Shown: positions 25,886 through 35,477, numbered from the stretch's first letter. The stretch is 64,000 bases of DNA from Fuscovulum blasticum DSM 2131 (GCF_003034965.1 NZ_PZKE01000008.1:1-64000), one strand, 5' to 3'. A program made the numbers and translations. Notes: a model not told the origin generated them from the sequence alone.

Positions 25886-27283
25886 TCAGCCGGCAATCTC
25901 ATAAGGCAGCACGTCCCGCCGGTCGGGGTTGACGCGCAGGCGTCGCTCCAGCGGCGGGACCGATCTTTGATGGCAGGTTGGGCGTTCGCAGATCCGGCAG
26001 GAAATGCCGATCGGCTCGAACCGGCCTTTCAGATCCAGCCCGTCGGCATAGACCATTTCGGCGGCGTGCTGGACCTCGCATCCCAGACCGATGGCATAGC
26101 GGCGGACCGGGGCCAGAAAGGCCCCGGCCGGCTTTGACACGTCGCGCGCAAGGCACAGGTAGCGCACGCCATCCGGCGTTTCTGCAAGCTGGCGCAGGAA
26201 CTGGCCGGGCGTTTCAAACGCCCTGTGCATGTTCCACAGCGGGCAGGCGCCGCCGAAGCGGGCGAATTGCAGCCGCGTGGCGGAGTGGCGCTTGGTGATG
26301 GTGCCGGCCTGATCAACCCGGACAAAGAAGAACGGAATCCCCTTGGCGCCCGGCCGCTGCAAGGTGGACAGCCGGTGTGCCACCTGTTCGATGGAGGCGC
26401 CGAACAGATCGGCCAGACGCTCCAGATCGTGGCGGGTGTCCTTGGCCGCCTGCAGGAACGCCCGATAGGGCAGAAGGGCTGCCCCGGCGAAATAGTTGGC
26501 CAGCCCGATCTTGGCGATCTCGCGCGCCTCGGGGGTTGAAAAGCGGGCCAGATCCAGCGTCGCTTCCAGCAAGTCGTTATGGGCGATCAGCGCCACCTGA
26601 TGCAGCAACTGGAACCGTTTTGTCGGCCCCGAGGCCCGGGCCGAGACTTCCAGCCGCCGCGTGGCGGGATCATAGCGGCGCAGGCCGGAATTGTCGGAAA
26701 AATGCAAGCTGATGCCAAGGCGGTGGAACAGGTCTTCTGCAAGAATAGTAACGTCTTTTCTGTTACCTCCGGGCATTGCGAAATGTTCCGCTGCCCGGTC
26801 CACCGCATCCAGGTAATTGTCGCAATAGTGAAAGAAATCCCGAACCTCTTCCCAGGGGCTCGGCTTCAGGCTGGCACCTTCCCGCCCCAGGGCTTCGTCC
26901 AGCGAGGCCAGGCGTTCGTGGGTCTGGCGGTAGGCGCGGTGCAGGTCAAGGAAGGCGCGCGCCAGCGCCGGGGCGTTGGACGCGGCCAGCCGCAGATCGG
27001 CCAGCGGCGGCTGGCCGCTGGTGAACACCGGGTCGGCCAGCGCCTCGCGCATGTCGCTGACAAGGCGTTCGCTTTCGCCCACCGTCAGTTCGGTCACGTC
27101 CAGCCCGAATTCCTGCGCCAGCGCCAGCACCACGCCGGCAGACACCGGGCGGTGGTTGTTCTCCATCTGGTTCAGATAGGGCAGCGACACGCCCAGCTTG
27201 TCGGCAAAGGCCTTCTGCGTCAGGCTCAGCCTGCCACGGATTTCTCGCAGCTTGACACCGGCATAAAGCTTCTGGCTGGGCAT
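25886..27283 (-). CDS. pccR: Short-chain fatty acyl-CoA regulator PccR (ScfR family)
   Basis: The 465-residue protein has an N-terminal XRE helix-turn-helix (LSLTQKAFADKLGVSLPYLN QMEN), a central IrrE/ImmA-type domain without an obvious intact zinc motif (LLHQVALIAHNDLLE in place of HExxH), and a C-terminal Cys-containing domain (GISCRICERPTCHQR). This order is that of ScfR regulators. PccR of Rhodobacter sphaeroides controls propionyl-CoA assimilation; location beside pccB, pccA and mcm supports the same role. I chose the ATG at 27283 (MPSQKLYAGVKLREIR). Two TTTGCAAA boxes lie 19-46 bp upstream, suggesting autoregulation. Confidence 0.9.
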   Translation of the reverse strand: MPSQKLYAGVKLREIRGRLSLTQKAFADKLGVSLPYLNQMENNHRPVSAGVVLALAQEFGLDVTELTVGESERLVSDMREALADPVFTSGQPPLADLRLAASNAPALARAFLDLHRAYRQTHERLASLDEALGREGASLKPSPWEEVRDFFHYCDNYLDAVDRAAEHFAMPGGNRKDVTILAEDLFHRLGISLHFSDNSGLRRYDPATRRLEVSARASGPTKRFQLLHQVALIAHNDLLEATLDLARFSTPEAREIAKIGLANYFAGAALLPYRAFLQAAKDTRHDLERLADLFGASIEQVAHRLSTLQRPGAKGIPFFFVRVDQAGTITKRHSATRLQFARFGGACPLWNMHRAFETPGQFLRQLAETPDGVRYLCLARDVSKPAGAFLAPVRRYAIGLGCEVQHAAEMVYADGLDLKGRFEPIGISCRICERPTCHQRSVPPLERRLRVNPDRRDVLPYEIAG

Positions 27284-27301
27284 GGGCCACCTCGGCTGGG
27301 A

Positions 27302-27329
27302 TTTGCAAAGACAGGCATCGCTTTGCAAA
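27302..27329. promoter_or_regulatory. Paired TTTGCAAA boxes upstream of pccR
   Basis: TTTGCAAA occurs twice, at 27302-27309 and 27322-27329, two helical turns apart (20 bp centre to centre). I recall this octamer pair as the PccR recognition sequence in R. sphaeroides, though with a shorter spacer. Confidence 0.7.
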
Positions 27330-27338
27330 GGCCGTGGG

Positions 27339-28559
27339 TCAAGGGGAAAGACCCAGATCCCGGGCGCGGCGGATGACCGCAAGGATCGCCACCACCGACC
27401 CGACCGAGGATGCCAGCATCAGCAGGATCAGCGGCGTCTCGGTCGATCCGGGGGGCAGCAGCACCCCCGCAAGCGAGGCCAGCCCGGCCCCGCCGCCAAT
27501 GATGAAGGCCCCGCCAAGCCCCGAGGCCGTGCCCGCCACTTCGGGCCGGACGGACAGGATGCCCGCATTGGCATTGGGCAGGCAGACCCCGTTGCCGATG
27601 CCCATGGCCATGGTCAGCCCGAAGAACACCACCGGCCCCGACAACCCCGCCAGAGTCAGCGCCAGCAGCACCACCAGCCCCGCCGTGGTGATGACGGTTC
27701 CGATCAGCACCATCCGGTTCATCCCCACCCGCACCGACCAGCGCCCGGCGATGAAATTCCCGCCCATGTAGCCCACGGCCGTCAGGGCAAACAGCGCCCC
27801 GACATGGGCCGAAGAGAGGCCGAACACCTCGGTCCCGACATAGGGCGCCCCGCCAAGGTAGGCGAAGAAGCACCCCGAGGCGAGGGCGGCCGACAGGCAA
27901 TAGCCCCAGAACCGGCGTGATCCCAGCAGCACCGGATACTGGCGCGCCTGATCGCGCAGCGACACCCGGCGCAGCGTGGCGGTTTCACCCAGATCGAACC
28001 AGATCAGCGCCATGACAACCGCCCCCAGCCCCAGCAGCAGGGCAAAGTTCGCCTGCCAGCCGAAAGCCTCGTCCAGAACCCCGCCGATCACCGGGCCGAT
28101 CATCGGCACCACGCTCATCCCCATGGTGACATAGCCGATCATCGAGGCCGCTTCGGCATCGCTGACCATGTCGCGCACGATGGCGCGGCTGAGCACCATG
28201 CCGGCGGCCACCACCGCCTGCGCCATGCGGCAGATCAGGAACACCGTGGCATTCGGCGCCAGCAGCGTGCCTACCGTTGCCAGCAGGAACAGCGCAAAGG
28301 ACCAGATCAGCACCTTGCGGCGACCGAAGCGGTCGCTCAGCGGCCCGATGGCGATCTGCAATGCGGCGGACAGCGCCAGATACAGCGCCACCGATTGCTG
28401 CATCAGGCCATAGGGCACGCCAAACCATTCCGCCATGCCGGGCAGGGACGGCAGGAAGATGTTCATGGTCAGCGCGGAAAGACCTGCCACCAGCACCAGC
28501 GTCAGCAGATGCGGCGGGGTCGTCCGGTCAAGAAAGCGGGCTTTGGGGCGATCAGTCAT
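27339..28559 (-). CDS. Bcr/CflA-type MFS multidrug exporter
   Basis: The 406-residue membrane protein has 12 predicted membrane helices and the MFS loop 2-3 motif PLSDRFGRRKVLI plus the antiporter motif in MGMSVVPMIGPVIGG (motif C), as in the Bcr/CflA drug-resistance group. It would export an unknown compound by proton antiport. The ATG at 28559 (MTDRPKARF) is preferred to a TTG two codons earlier. It lies between pccR and the DUF486 gene on the same strand, and its 3' end is 10 bp from the pccR upstream boxes. Confidence 0.88.
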   Translation of the reverse strand: MTDRPKARFLDRTTPPHLLTLVLVAGLSALTMNIFLPSLPGMAEWFGVPYGLMQQSVALYLALSAALQIAIGPLSDRFGRRKVLIWSFALFLLATVGTLLAPNATVFLICRMAQAVVAAGMVLSRAIVRDMVSDAEAASMIGYVTMGMSVVPMIGPVIGGVLDEAFGWQANFALLLGLGAVVMALIWFDLGETATLRRVSLRDQARQYPVLLGSRRFWGYCLSAALASGCFFAYLGGAPYVGTEVFGLSSAHVGALFALTAVGYMGGNFIAGRWSVRVGMNRMVLIGTVITTAGLVVLLALTLAGLSGPVVFFGLTMAMGIGNGVCLPNANAGILSVRPEVAGTASGLGGAFIIGGGAGLASLAGVLLPPGSTETPLILLMLASSVGSVVAILAVIRRARDLGLSP

Positions 28560-28618
28560 CCCCAAGCGCTACGCCGGGCGCCCTGGCTTGTCCACGGGCG
28601 CGCGGGTGCGAACCTGCC

Positions 28619-28972
28619 TCAAACCCATTTGTGAAAGATGAAAAATGCCCCCAGGGCGATGAAGGCAAAGCCGAGGGCATGGTTCCACATCAGCGGTTCC
28701 TTTAGGTAAAGCACCGAAAAGACCGCAAAGACCAACAGGGTGATGACCTCCTGAATGGTCTTGAGCTGGGCCGCGTTGAAGGTGCCGTAGCCGATGCGGT
28801 TGGCCGGAACCATCAGGCAGTATTCGAAGAAGGCGATGCCCCAACTGACGAAGATCGCGGTGATCAGCGGCACCGACTTGTCTTTCAGGTGGCCATACCA
28901 GGCGAATGTCATGAACACGTTCGAGGCCACAAGAAGGCCGATGGTGATGACGGGAACAGGCAGTGTAGTCAT
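28619..28972 (-). CDS. DUF486 (DMT-like) small membrane protein
   Basis: The 117-residue protein has four membrane helices (VITIGLLVASNVFMTFAWYG, AIFVSWGIAFFEYCLMVPAN, VITLLVFAVFSVLYL, ALGFAFIALGAFFIFHKW). The sequence FMTFAWYGHLK and EYCLMVPANRIGYG are characteristic of DUF486, a family of unknown function related to half-size drug/metabolite transporters. The start at 28972 (MTTLPVPVI) fits the first helix; the longer reading adds an Arg-rich stretch that overlaps the pccB promoter region. Confidence 0.88.
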   Translation of the reverse strand: MTTLPVPVITIGLLVASNVFMTFAWYGHLKDKSVPLITAIFVSWGIAFFEYCLMVPANRIGYGTFNAAQLKTIQEVITLLVFAVFSVLYLKEPLMWNHALGFAFIALGAFFIFHKWV

Positions 28973-29028
28973 GACGCGCCTCTTGCGATTTGGGCTGTGA
29001 TACCCAATCGCCGCGCCGGGCGCGAGGT

Positions 29029-29076
29029 TTCGCAAATTTGCAATTCGCGCGATGCTTGCTGCGCGCTCTATGCAAA
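29029..29076. promoter_or_regulatory. TTTGCAAA-like boxes in the pccB promoter region
   Basis: TTCGCAAA (29029-29036) directly followed by TTTGCAAT (29037-29044), centred on the palindrome GCAAATTTGC, and TATGCAAA at 29069-29076. Each is one base off TTTGCAAA. They lie 74-121 bp before pccB. A further GCGCAAATTT is at 29121-29130. Confidence 0.55.
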
Positions 29077-29149
29077 TTTACGATCTTCCTCTTTACGCAA
29101 CCCGTACAGCCGCTATGGTCGCGCAAATTTTCCGGGGGGAGAGTGACCC

Positions 29150-30682
29150 ATGAAGGACATCCTGGCCGAACTCGAGTCGCGGCGCGAAACCGCGCGGGCG
29201 GGGGGCGGTGAGCGCCGCGTTGCCGCGCAGCACGCCAAGGGCAAGCTGACGGCGCGCGAACGGATCGACCTTCTGCTCGACGAAGGCTCGTTCGAAGAGT
29301 TCGACATGTTCGTCGCGCATCGCTGCACCGATTTCGGCATGGAGAAGGATCGCCCCGCCGGGGATGGCGTGGTCACCGGCTGGGGCACGATCAACGGCCG
29401 CATGGTCTATGTGTTCAGCCAGGATTTCACGGTGTTCGGCGGATCGCTGTCCGAAACCCATGCGCAGAAGATCTGCAAGATCATGGACATGGCCATGCAG
29501 AACGGCGCCCCCGTGATTGGCCTGAACGACAGCGGCGGCGCCCGCATCCAGGAAGGCGTGGCCAGCCTTGCCGGCTATGCCGAGGTGTTCCAGCGCAACA
29601 TCATGGCCAGCGGCGTGGTGCCCCAGATCAGCGTGATCATGGGCCCCTGCGCCGGCGGCGCGGTCTATTCGCCCGCGATGACCGACTTCATCTTCATGGT
29701 GAAGGACAGCTCCTACATGTTCGTGACCGGCCCCGATGTGGTGAAGACGGTGACGAACGAAGTGGTCACCGCCGAGGAACTGGGCGGCGCCAGCACCCAT
29801 ACCCGCAAGTCCAGCGTGGCCGACGGCGCCTTTGAAAACGATGTCGAGGCGCTTGCCGAGATCCGCCGCCTGTTCGACTTCCTGCCGCTGAACAACCGCG
29901 AAAAGGCGCCGGTCCGCCCGTTCTTCGATGATCCGGCGCGGGTCGAGGCCAGCCTGGACACGCTGATCCCGGACAACCCCAACCAGCCCTACGACATGAA
30001 GGAACTGATCCTCAAGATCGCGGATGAGGGCGACTTCTACGAGATCCAGAAGGATTACGCCGGCAACATCATCACCGGCTTTGTCCGCATCGAGGGCCAG
30101 ACCGTCGGTGTGGTTGCCAACCAGCCGATGGTTCTGGCGGGCTGCCTTGACATCGACAGCTCGCGCAAGGCCGCGCGGTTCGTCCGCTTCTGCGATGCCT
30201 TCGAAATTCCGATCCTGACCCTGGTCGATGTGCCGGGCTTCCTGCCGGGCACGTCGCAGGAATACGGCGGCGTCATCAAGCATGGCGCGAAACTGCTGTT
30301 CGCCTATGGCGAGGCGACGGTTCCCAAGGTCACGGTCATCACCCGCAAGGCCTATGGCGGGGCCTATGACGTGATGGCGTCCAAGCACCTGCGCGGCGAT
30401 TTCAACTATGCCTGGCCGACGGCGGAAATCGCGGTGATGGGCGCCAAGGGCGCGACCGAGATCCTTTATCGCAGCGAACTGGGTGACAAGGACAAGATCG
30501 CCGCCCGGACGGCGGACTATGAAGACCGTTTCGCCAATCCCTTCGTTGCGGCTGAAAAGGGCTTCATCGACGAGGTGATCCGTCCGCAATCCACTCGCCG
30601 CCGGGTCGCCCGGGCCTTTGCGTCGCTGCGGGGCAAGCGGCTTGAGAACCCCTGGAAAAAGCACGACAACATTCCGCTCTGA
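29150..30682 (+). CDS. pccB: Propionyl-CoA carboxylase beta (carboxyltransferase) subunit
   Basis: PccB transfers CO2 from carboxybiotin to propionyl-CoA, giving (S)-methylmalonyl-CoA. The 510-residue protein has two crotonase-like halves: [20 protein letters not shown] and [20 protein letters not shown] in the first, and [21 protein letters not shown] and [18 protein letters not shown] in the second, with the two oxyanion-hole Gly pairs. Length is normal. A ribosome site (GGGGGAGAG) precedes the ATG. The alpha subunit gene lies 2.7 kb downstream rather than adjacent. Confidence 0.97.
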   Translation: MKDILAELESRRETARAGGGERRVAAQHAKGKLTARERIDLLLDEGSFEEFDMFVAHRCTDFGMEKDRPAGDGVVTGWGTINGRMVYVFSQDFTVFGGSLSETHAQKICKIMDMAMQNGAPVIGLNDSGGARIQEGVASLAGYAEVFQRNIMASGVVPQISVIMGPCAGGAVYSPAMTDFIFMVKDSSYMFVTGPDVVKTVTNEVVTAEELGGASTHTRKSSVADGAFENDVEALAEIRRLFDFLPLNNREKAPVRPFFDDPARVEASLDTLIPDNPNQPYDMKELILKIADEGDFYEIQKDYAGNIITGFVRIEGQTVGVVANQPMVLAGCLDIDSSRKAARFVRFCDAFEIPILTLVDVPGFLPGTSQEYGGVIKHGAKLLFAYGEATVPKVTVITRKAYGGAYDVMASKHLRGDFNYAWPTAEIAVMGAKGATEILYRSELGDKDKIAARTADYEDRFANPFVAAEKGFIDEVIRPQSTRRRVARAFASLRGKRLENPWKKHDNIPL

Positions 30683-30691
30683 GGCCCGACG

Positions 30692-31117
30692 ATGCGCCCC
30701 GCACGCCGCTCCTTCGCTGCCCTTGTCACGGCCCTGGCCGCCAGCCTGCTGCTGGCCGCCGGTGGCTGCGAAGAGGACAAGAAGGACGCCGGCGGTGAGG
30801 TTGTCGCCGTTCCCTCGGGGCGCGAGGTGCGGGCGCTGGACGTGATCACCAACGCGCGCGGCACCGAAGGGGCGGCGGCCCGCTTCCGCTTCGTGGTGCC
30901 CGGTCTCAAATCCGGGGACGACTGGGTGGACGACATGCAGGCGCTTTGCGACGGTTATGCCGTCCCGCGCACCGAAGGCATGGTGCCCGCCCCGCAGCAG
31001 ATCATCATCTCCCTCTCGGCAAGCCCGGTGCCCTTTGGCGAGGCGGCCCCCGATGTGGTGCAGCTTTTCGAAAGCTATTCCTTCAAGGACGGCTCCTGCA
31101 TCTGGGAGGTTTTCTGA
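30692..31117 (+). CDS. Hypothetical lipoprotein downstream of pccB
   Basis: The 141-residue protein has a lipoprotein signal (long hydrophobic stretch, LLLAAGGC with lipid Cys C26) and a small soluble domain containing FRFVVPGL, MQALCDGYAVPRTEG, QIIISLSASPVPFGEAAPDVVQLFE and CIWEVF. I do not recognise a function. It starts 9 bp after the pccB stop, so it is probably co-transcribed with pccB. Confidence 0.82.
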   Translation: MRPARRSFAALVTALAASLLLAAGGCEEDKKDAGGEVVAVPSGREVRALDVITNARGTEGAAARFRFVVPGLKSGDDWVDDMQALCDGYAVPRTEGMVPAPQQIIISLSASPVPFGEAAPDVVQLFESYSFKDGSCIWEVF

Positions 31118-31328
31118 AGATGGCACCATATCTTGTTGACTCTGCGGGGTTTTGCCGCGGCTCTGATGTAACTGAGTCACAGCTTGGCACAAAGGCCGGT
31201 CCGGCGTGTCAATCGTTTGTCATTTCAGATAGAATCGCCACAGGCCGGACCCTTGCGGCCTGGACCTCGAAGCGGGGCGCTGCGGGCATGTTGCCCCTGA
31301 CGACCCCCAACAAAGAAGGAACTAGAGG

Positions 31329-31466
31329 ATGTCGAGCACCACGCGTATCGTTATTGCCCTTGCCATGGTCGGCTTCATCGCCGCCTGCGCCAAGAAGGCC
31401 GAAGAAGTCGTCTACGTCGGCGACGCCGTTTCGGTCGAACCGACCTACACCGGCAAGTACAAGTAA
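31329..31466 (+). CDS. 45-residue lipoprotein ending SVEPTYTGKYK
   Basis: The reading frame encodes a lipoprotein signal (MSSTTRIVIALAMVGFIAAC, lipid Cys C20) and only 25 further residues. Its last 11 residues, SVEPTYTGKYK, are identical to the end of the next gene. GAGG sits just before the ATG but close to it. A hairpin with a T-run follows. Function unknown; it is probably a periplasmic-leaflet lipopeptide. The paired copy argues that it is real. Confidence 0.75.
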   Translation: MSSTTRIVIALAMVGFIAACAKKAEEVVYVGDAVSVEPTYTGKYK

Positions 31467-31470
31467 GACC
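31434..31470 (+). repeat. Direct repeat, copy 1 (3' end of first tiny lipoprotein gene)
   Basis: A 37-nt stretch covering the SVEPTYTGKYK codons, the stop codon and GACC beyond it matches 31719-31755 with a single mismatch. Identity past the stop points to duplication or gene conversion rather than protein-level constraint alone. Confidence 0.85.
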
Positions 31471-31473
31471 GAA

Positions 31474-31516
31474 GCGCGGGCTGTTGCGGCCTTTGCGCCC
31501 CGGCCCGCCTTTTTTC
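31474..31516 (+). terminator. Probable terminator after first tiny lipoprotein
   Basis: GCGGGC (31476-31481) pairs with GCCCGC (31503-31508) across a 21-nt loop and is followed by a run of T at 31510-31515. The stem is short, the T-run good. Confidence 0.6.
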
Positions 31517-31625
31517 TGCGCAGAAGGGTGCGGGAATCCGCCCCGTTTGTGCCATACCTGTTTGCGTCTGGACTCCTGCCCTCATATGGTGTCGGCGCAT
31601 GCGTTGAATCACACTGGAGGTTGAC

Positions 31626-31751
31626 ATGCGGACCACTGCTATCATTGCCATGCTGGCGCTCACTGCTATCGCTGCTTGCTCGAAGCCGGCTCCGGCTCCG
31701 GAGCCCGCTCCGATCAGCGTCGAGCCGACCTACACCGGCAAGTACAAGTAA
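31626..31751 (+). CDS. 41-residue lipoprotein ending SVEPTYTGKYK (paralogue)
   Basis: A lipoprotein signal (MRTTAIIAMLALTAIAAC, lipid Cys C18) is followed by a Pro/Ala linker (SKPAPAPEPAPI) and SVEPTYTGKYK. TGGAGG lies 6 nt before the ATG. The mature part is about 24 residues: a lipid anchor, a Pro-rich spacer and a short basic/aromatic tip. It is a paralogue of the preceding gene. Function unknown. Confidence 0.78.
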   Translation: MRTTAIIAMLALTAIAACSKPAPAPEPAPISVEPTYTGKYK

Positions 31752-31755
31752 GACC
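31719..31755 (+). repeat. Direct repeat, copy 2 (3' end of second tiny lipoprotein gene)
   Basis: Matches 31434-31470 with one mismatch, including the stop codon and the four bases after it. Confidence 0.85.
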
Positions 31756-31759
31756 AAGC

Positions 31760-31784
31760 GGTCCGGCCGGTCTCCGGCCGGACC
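31760..31784 (+). terminator. Strong stem-loop after second tiny lipoprotein
   Basis: GGTCCGGCCGG and CCGGCCGGACC form a perfect 11-bp stem with a TCT loop, 8 nt past the stop. There is no T-run, so it may protect the mRNA end or stop transcription weakly. Confidence 0.6.
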
Positions 31785-31904
31785 CGCCCCTTGCCGGGGG
31801 ATTCCGGCACTTCGCATTTTGGCGTCGCTGACAGATTTTCTTGCTTTTCGCCCTGCGCGGCGAGAAGATTTCATCACTTCACCTGTTTCAGATTGGAGCA
31901 TTCG

Positions 31905-32237
31905 ATGCGTATTCGCGCTCTGGTTTCCTGTGGTCTTGTCTCGGTCGCCGTCCTTGTGGCCTGTGCCCCAAAGGCGCCGCCCCCGATCATGCCCGAACCC
32001 GTCTATGACAAATACGGCAATGAGGTTCTCAGCGGCGGCGACGGCGGAGCCTGCCGCGATGGCCGCCAGAGCTATGGCGCGAACGATGCCCGCGCCAGCC
32101 TGCCGATCTGTGCAGGGTCTTGCGGTGCCGGCTACGCTGCCACGGCCAACCGCCAGCAATGTGTGCCCGTCACGCGCGATGGCGGTGGCGATCAACAGAC
32201 CGGGCGTGACCCGCAAGGAAGCCCGACCCGCGGCTGA
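31905..32237 (+). CDS. Cys-rich small lipoprotein
   Basis: The 110-residue protein has a lipoprotein signal (MRIRALVSCGLVSVAVLVAC, lipid Cys C20) and then APKAPPPIMPEPVYDKYGNE, GGACRDGRQ, PICAGSCGAGY and NRQQC. The four Cys of the mature domain could form two disulfides. Its EPVYDKY resembles EPTYTGKY of the two tiny lipoproteins just upstream, so the three may belong together. GGAG precedes the ATG at 31905. Function unknown. Confidence 0.75.
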   Translation: MRIRALVSCGLVSVAVLVACAPKAPPPIMPEPVYDKYGNEVLSGGDGGACRDGRQSYGANDARASLPICAGSCGAGYAATANRQQCVPVTRDGGGDQQTGRDPQGSPTRG

Positions 32238-32279
32238 TCTGCCCAAGCGCCGGGTCGCCCCTCGAAAGGAGACCCGGCC

Positions 32280-32675
32280 ATGCTGAAGCACCGTGGCTTT
32301 CCTGGCCGGATGCCGGGAACCGATTTCCAGTTCACCATTCGCCGGGCCAACGTCAAGGAAGGCCCGACCAAGATCATCCGGCGTGAGCGGTTCAAGGATC
32401 GCAAATACGCGGACCGCATGGCGGATCAGGCCTTCATGGCCGCGCTCTGGTCCTGTTTCGGCGAGGACGTGTTCGAGCGCGGCAATCTGGATGCCGGTCG
32501 CCTGTCCTGGCTGATCGGGCGCGAGGTTGTGCCGGCCGAAGATCCGTTCGATCCGGCGTCTTATGAAGCCCTGCTGCGCATCGACGTGGCCCGCGCTCAG
32601 GCAGCCTTCCCGCAGGTGTTTGCCCCCGACGCCCCCGCCTTCGACTGGGGCGATGACGAGGACGACCCGGCATGA
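32280..32675 (+). CDS. Conserved-looking hypothetical cytosolic protein
   Basis: The 131-residue protein has no signal or membrane segment. It is basic at the N-terminus (IRRANVKEGPTKIIRRERFKDRKYADRMADQ) and acidic at the C-terminus (DWGDDEDDPA). AAAGGAGACC sits 7 nt before the ATG, which supports the start. I do not recognise the family. Gene position, between the lipoprotein cluster and pccA, gives no clear functional clue. Confidence 0.7.
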   Translation: MLKHRGFPGRMPGTDFQFTIRRANVKEGPTKIIRRERFKDRKYADRMADQAFMAALWSCFGEDVFERGNLDAGRLSWLIGREVVPAEDPFDPASYEALLRIDVARAQAAFPQVFAPDAPAFDWGDDEDDPA

Positions 32676-33003
32676 TCCTGCGCAGCGGCCCCGCGAACCG
32701 GCAGCTTTGCGCGCAGCCCGCCGTGGCCGCGCAGATGGCGTTTGCGTCCCGGGCCGGGCATGGGCGATCCTTGTCCCTGCGGGCCGGTGCTTTCCGCCGG
32801 CGCATGTCGGAGCAGGCCCGCTTCCCTTCCTTTCCCCTGCGGTCCGGCCCTTCAGGGGTCGGGCCGGTCTTTCCGCGTGCCTGTGCCGGCAATCGGCAAA
32901 CTGTCGCCATCGTGAAGGACGGCTTCGCGCAAGACCTCTTTAACTCTCCGTGCTTTGCGGTAGACTCCTCGCCAATAACAACAACGTATCGAGGCAGTAC
33001 ATC
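32676..33003. other. 328-bp spacer upstream of glycine-zipper lipoprotein
   Basis: I see no credible gene. CCGGCCC (32844-32850) and GGGCCGG (32861-32867) form a hairpin followed by TCTTT that may terminate the upstream unit. The last 100 bp are less GC-rich and probably hold the promoter of the next lipoprotein (TAGACT at about 32962 is a possible -10). Confidence 0.5.
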
Positions 33004-33243
33004 ATGCGTAAGACAATCGTGCTTCTGGCACTGGCGACCTTCTCGGTTGCTGGCTGCGTCAGCAACAATGGCTACGGCAACCAACAGCCGCTCAACAACG
33101 CGGCCGTCCGCACCGTGGGCGGTGCTGCGGCGGGTGCCGTCATTGCCGATGTCACCGGCGGCTCGAAAACCAAGGGCGCGCTCATCGGCGCCGTGGTCGG
33201 CGGTGCGTCCTGCGCCGTTCCGGGCACCAACAACTGCTACTGA
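33004..33243 (+). CDS. Small glycine-zipper lipoprotein (paralogue)
   Basis: The 79-residue protein has a lipoprotein signal (MRKTIVLLALATFSVAGC, lipid Cys C18), an Asn/Gly-rich linker and a glycine-zipper helix pair (TVGGAAAGAVIADV, ALIGAVVGGASCAV). C-terminal Cys residues (ASCAV, NNCY) parallel those of the lipoprotein at 13024-13287, with which it shares the KTKGAL motif. The start at 33004 begins the signal peptide. Outer-membrane location is likely; function unknown. Confidence 0.82.
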   Translation: MRKTIVLLALATFSVAGCVSNNGYGNQQPLNNAAVRTVGGAAAGAVIADVTGGSKTKGALIGAVVGGASCAVPGTNNCY

Positions 33244-33289
33244 GCTGACGTCCGCGCGTCGCGCGGACCGTCCGGCCTTACCGATCCAC

Positions 33290-33330
33290 AGGGCTCTTCC
33301 GGGGTGTCTCCCCGGAGGGGCCCTTTTCTT
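33290..33330 (+). terminator. Strong terminator directly upstream of pccA
   Basis: A 15-bp stem (33290-33304 with 33310-33324, two G-T wobbles) with a TGTCT loop is followed by TTTTCTTTT. It ends 39 nt before the pccA start. Confidence 0.88.
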
Positions 33331-33368
33331 TTCTGACCCGGCCATCCGGGCAGAGCCGAGGGAGTGAC

Positions 33369-35372
<2,004 letters not shown>

Positions 35373-35421
35373 GCATGATCCGGCACGGGGCAGACACGGC
35401 GCAAAGGGGGGCTGGACGAAT

Positions 35422-35436
35422 GTTCATCATTTGTTC
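35422..35436. promoter_or_regulatory. LexA (SOS) box upstream of Y-family polymerase gene
   Basis: GTTC-N7-GTTC (GTTCATCATTTGTTC) 42 bp before the start codon. This direct-repeat form is the LexA box of alphaproteobacteria, first defined for Rhodobacter and rhizobial recA. Confidence 0.75.
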
Positions 35437-35477
35437 CAATATCCCCGCCTGTCCGCCCTGTCCCGAGTCGGCCCGCC

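Noticed and set aside
29093-31192. Minus-strand 699-codon open frame
   Set aside because: Antisense to pccB; His/Asp/Gly-rich translation without motifs.
32672-33367. 231-codon frame whose ATG overlaps the stop of the gene at 32280-32675
   Set aside because: The ATGA overlap is tempting, but the translation is Arg/Ser/Pro-rich and it runs out of frame through the well-supported lipoprotein at 33004-33243 and its terminator.
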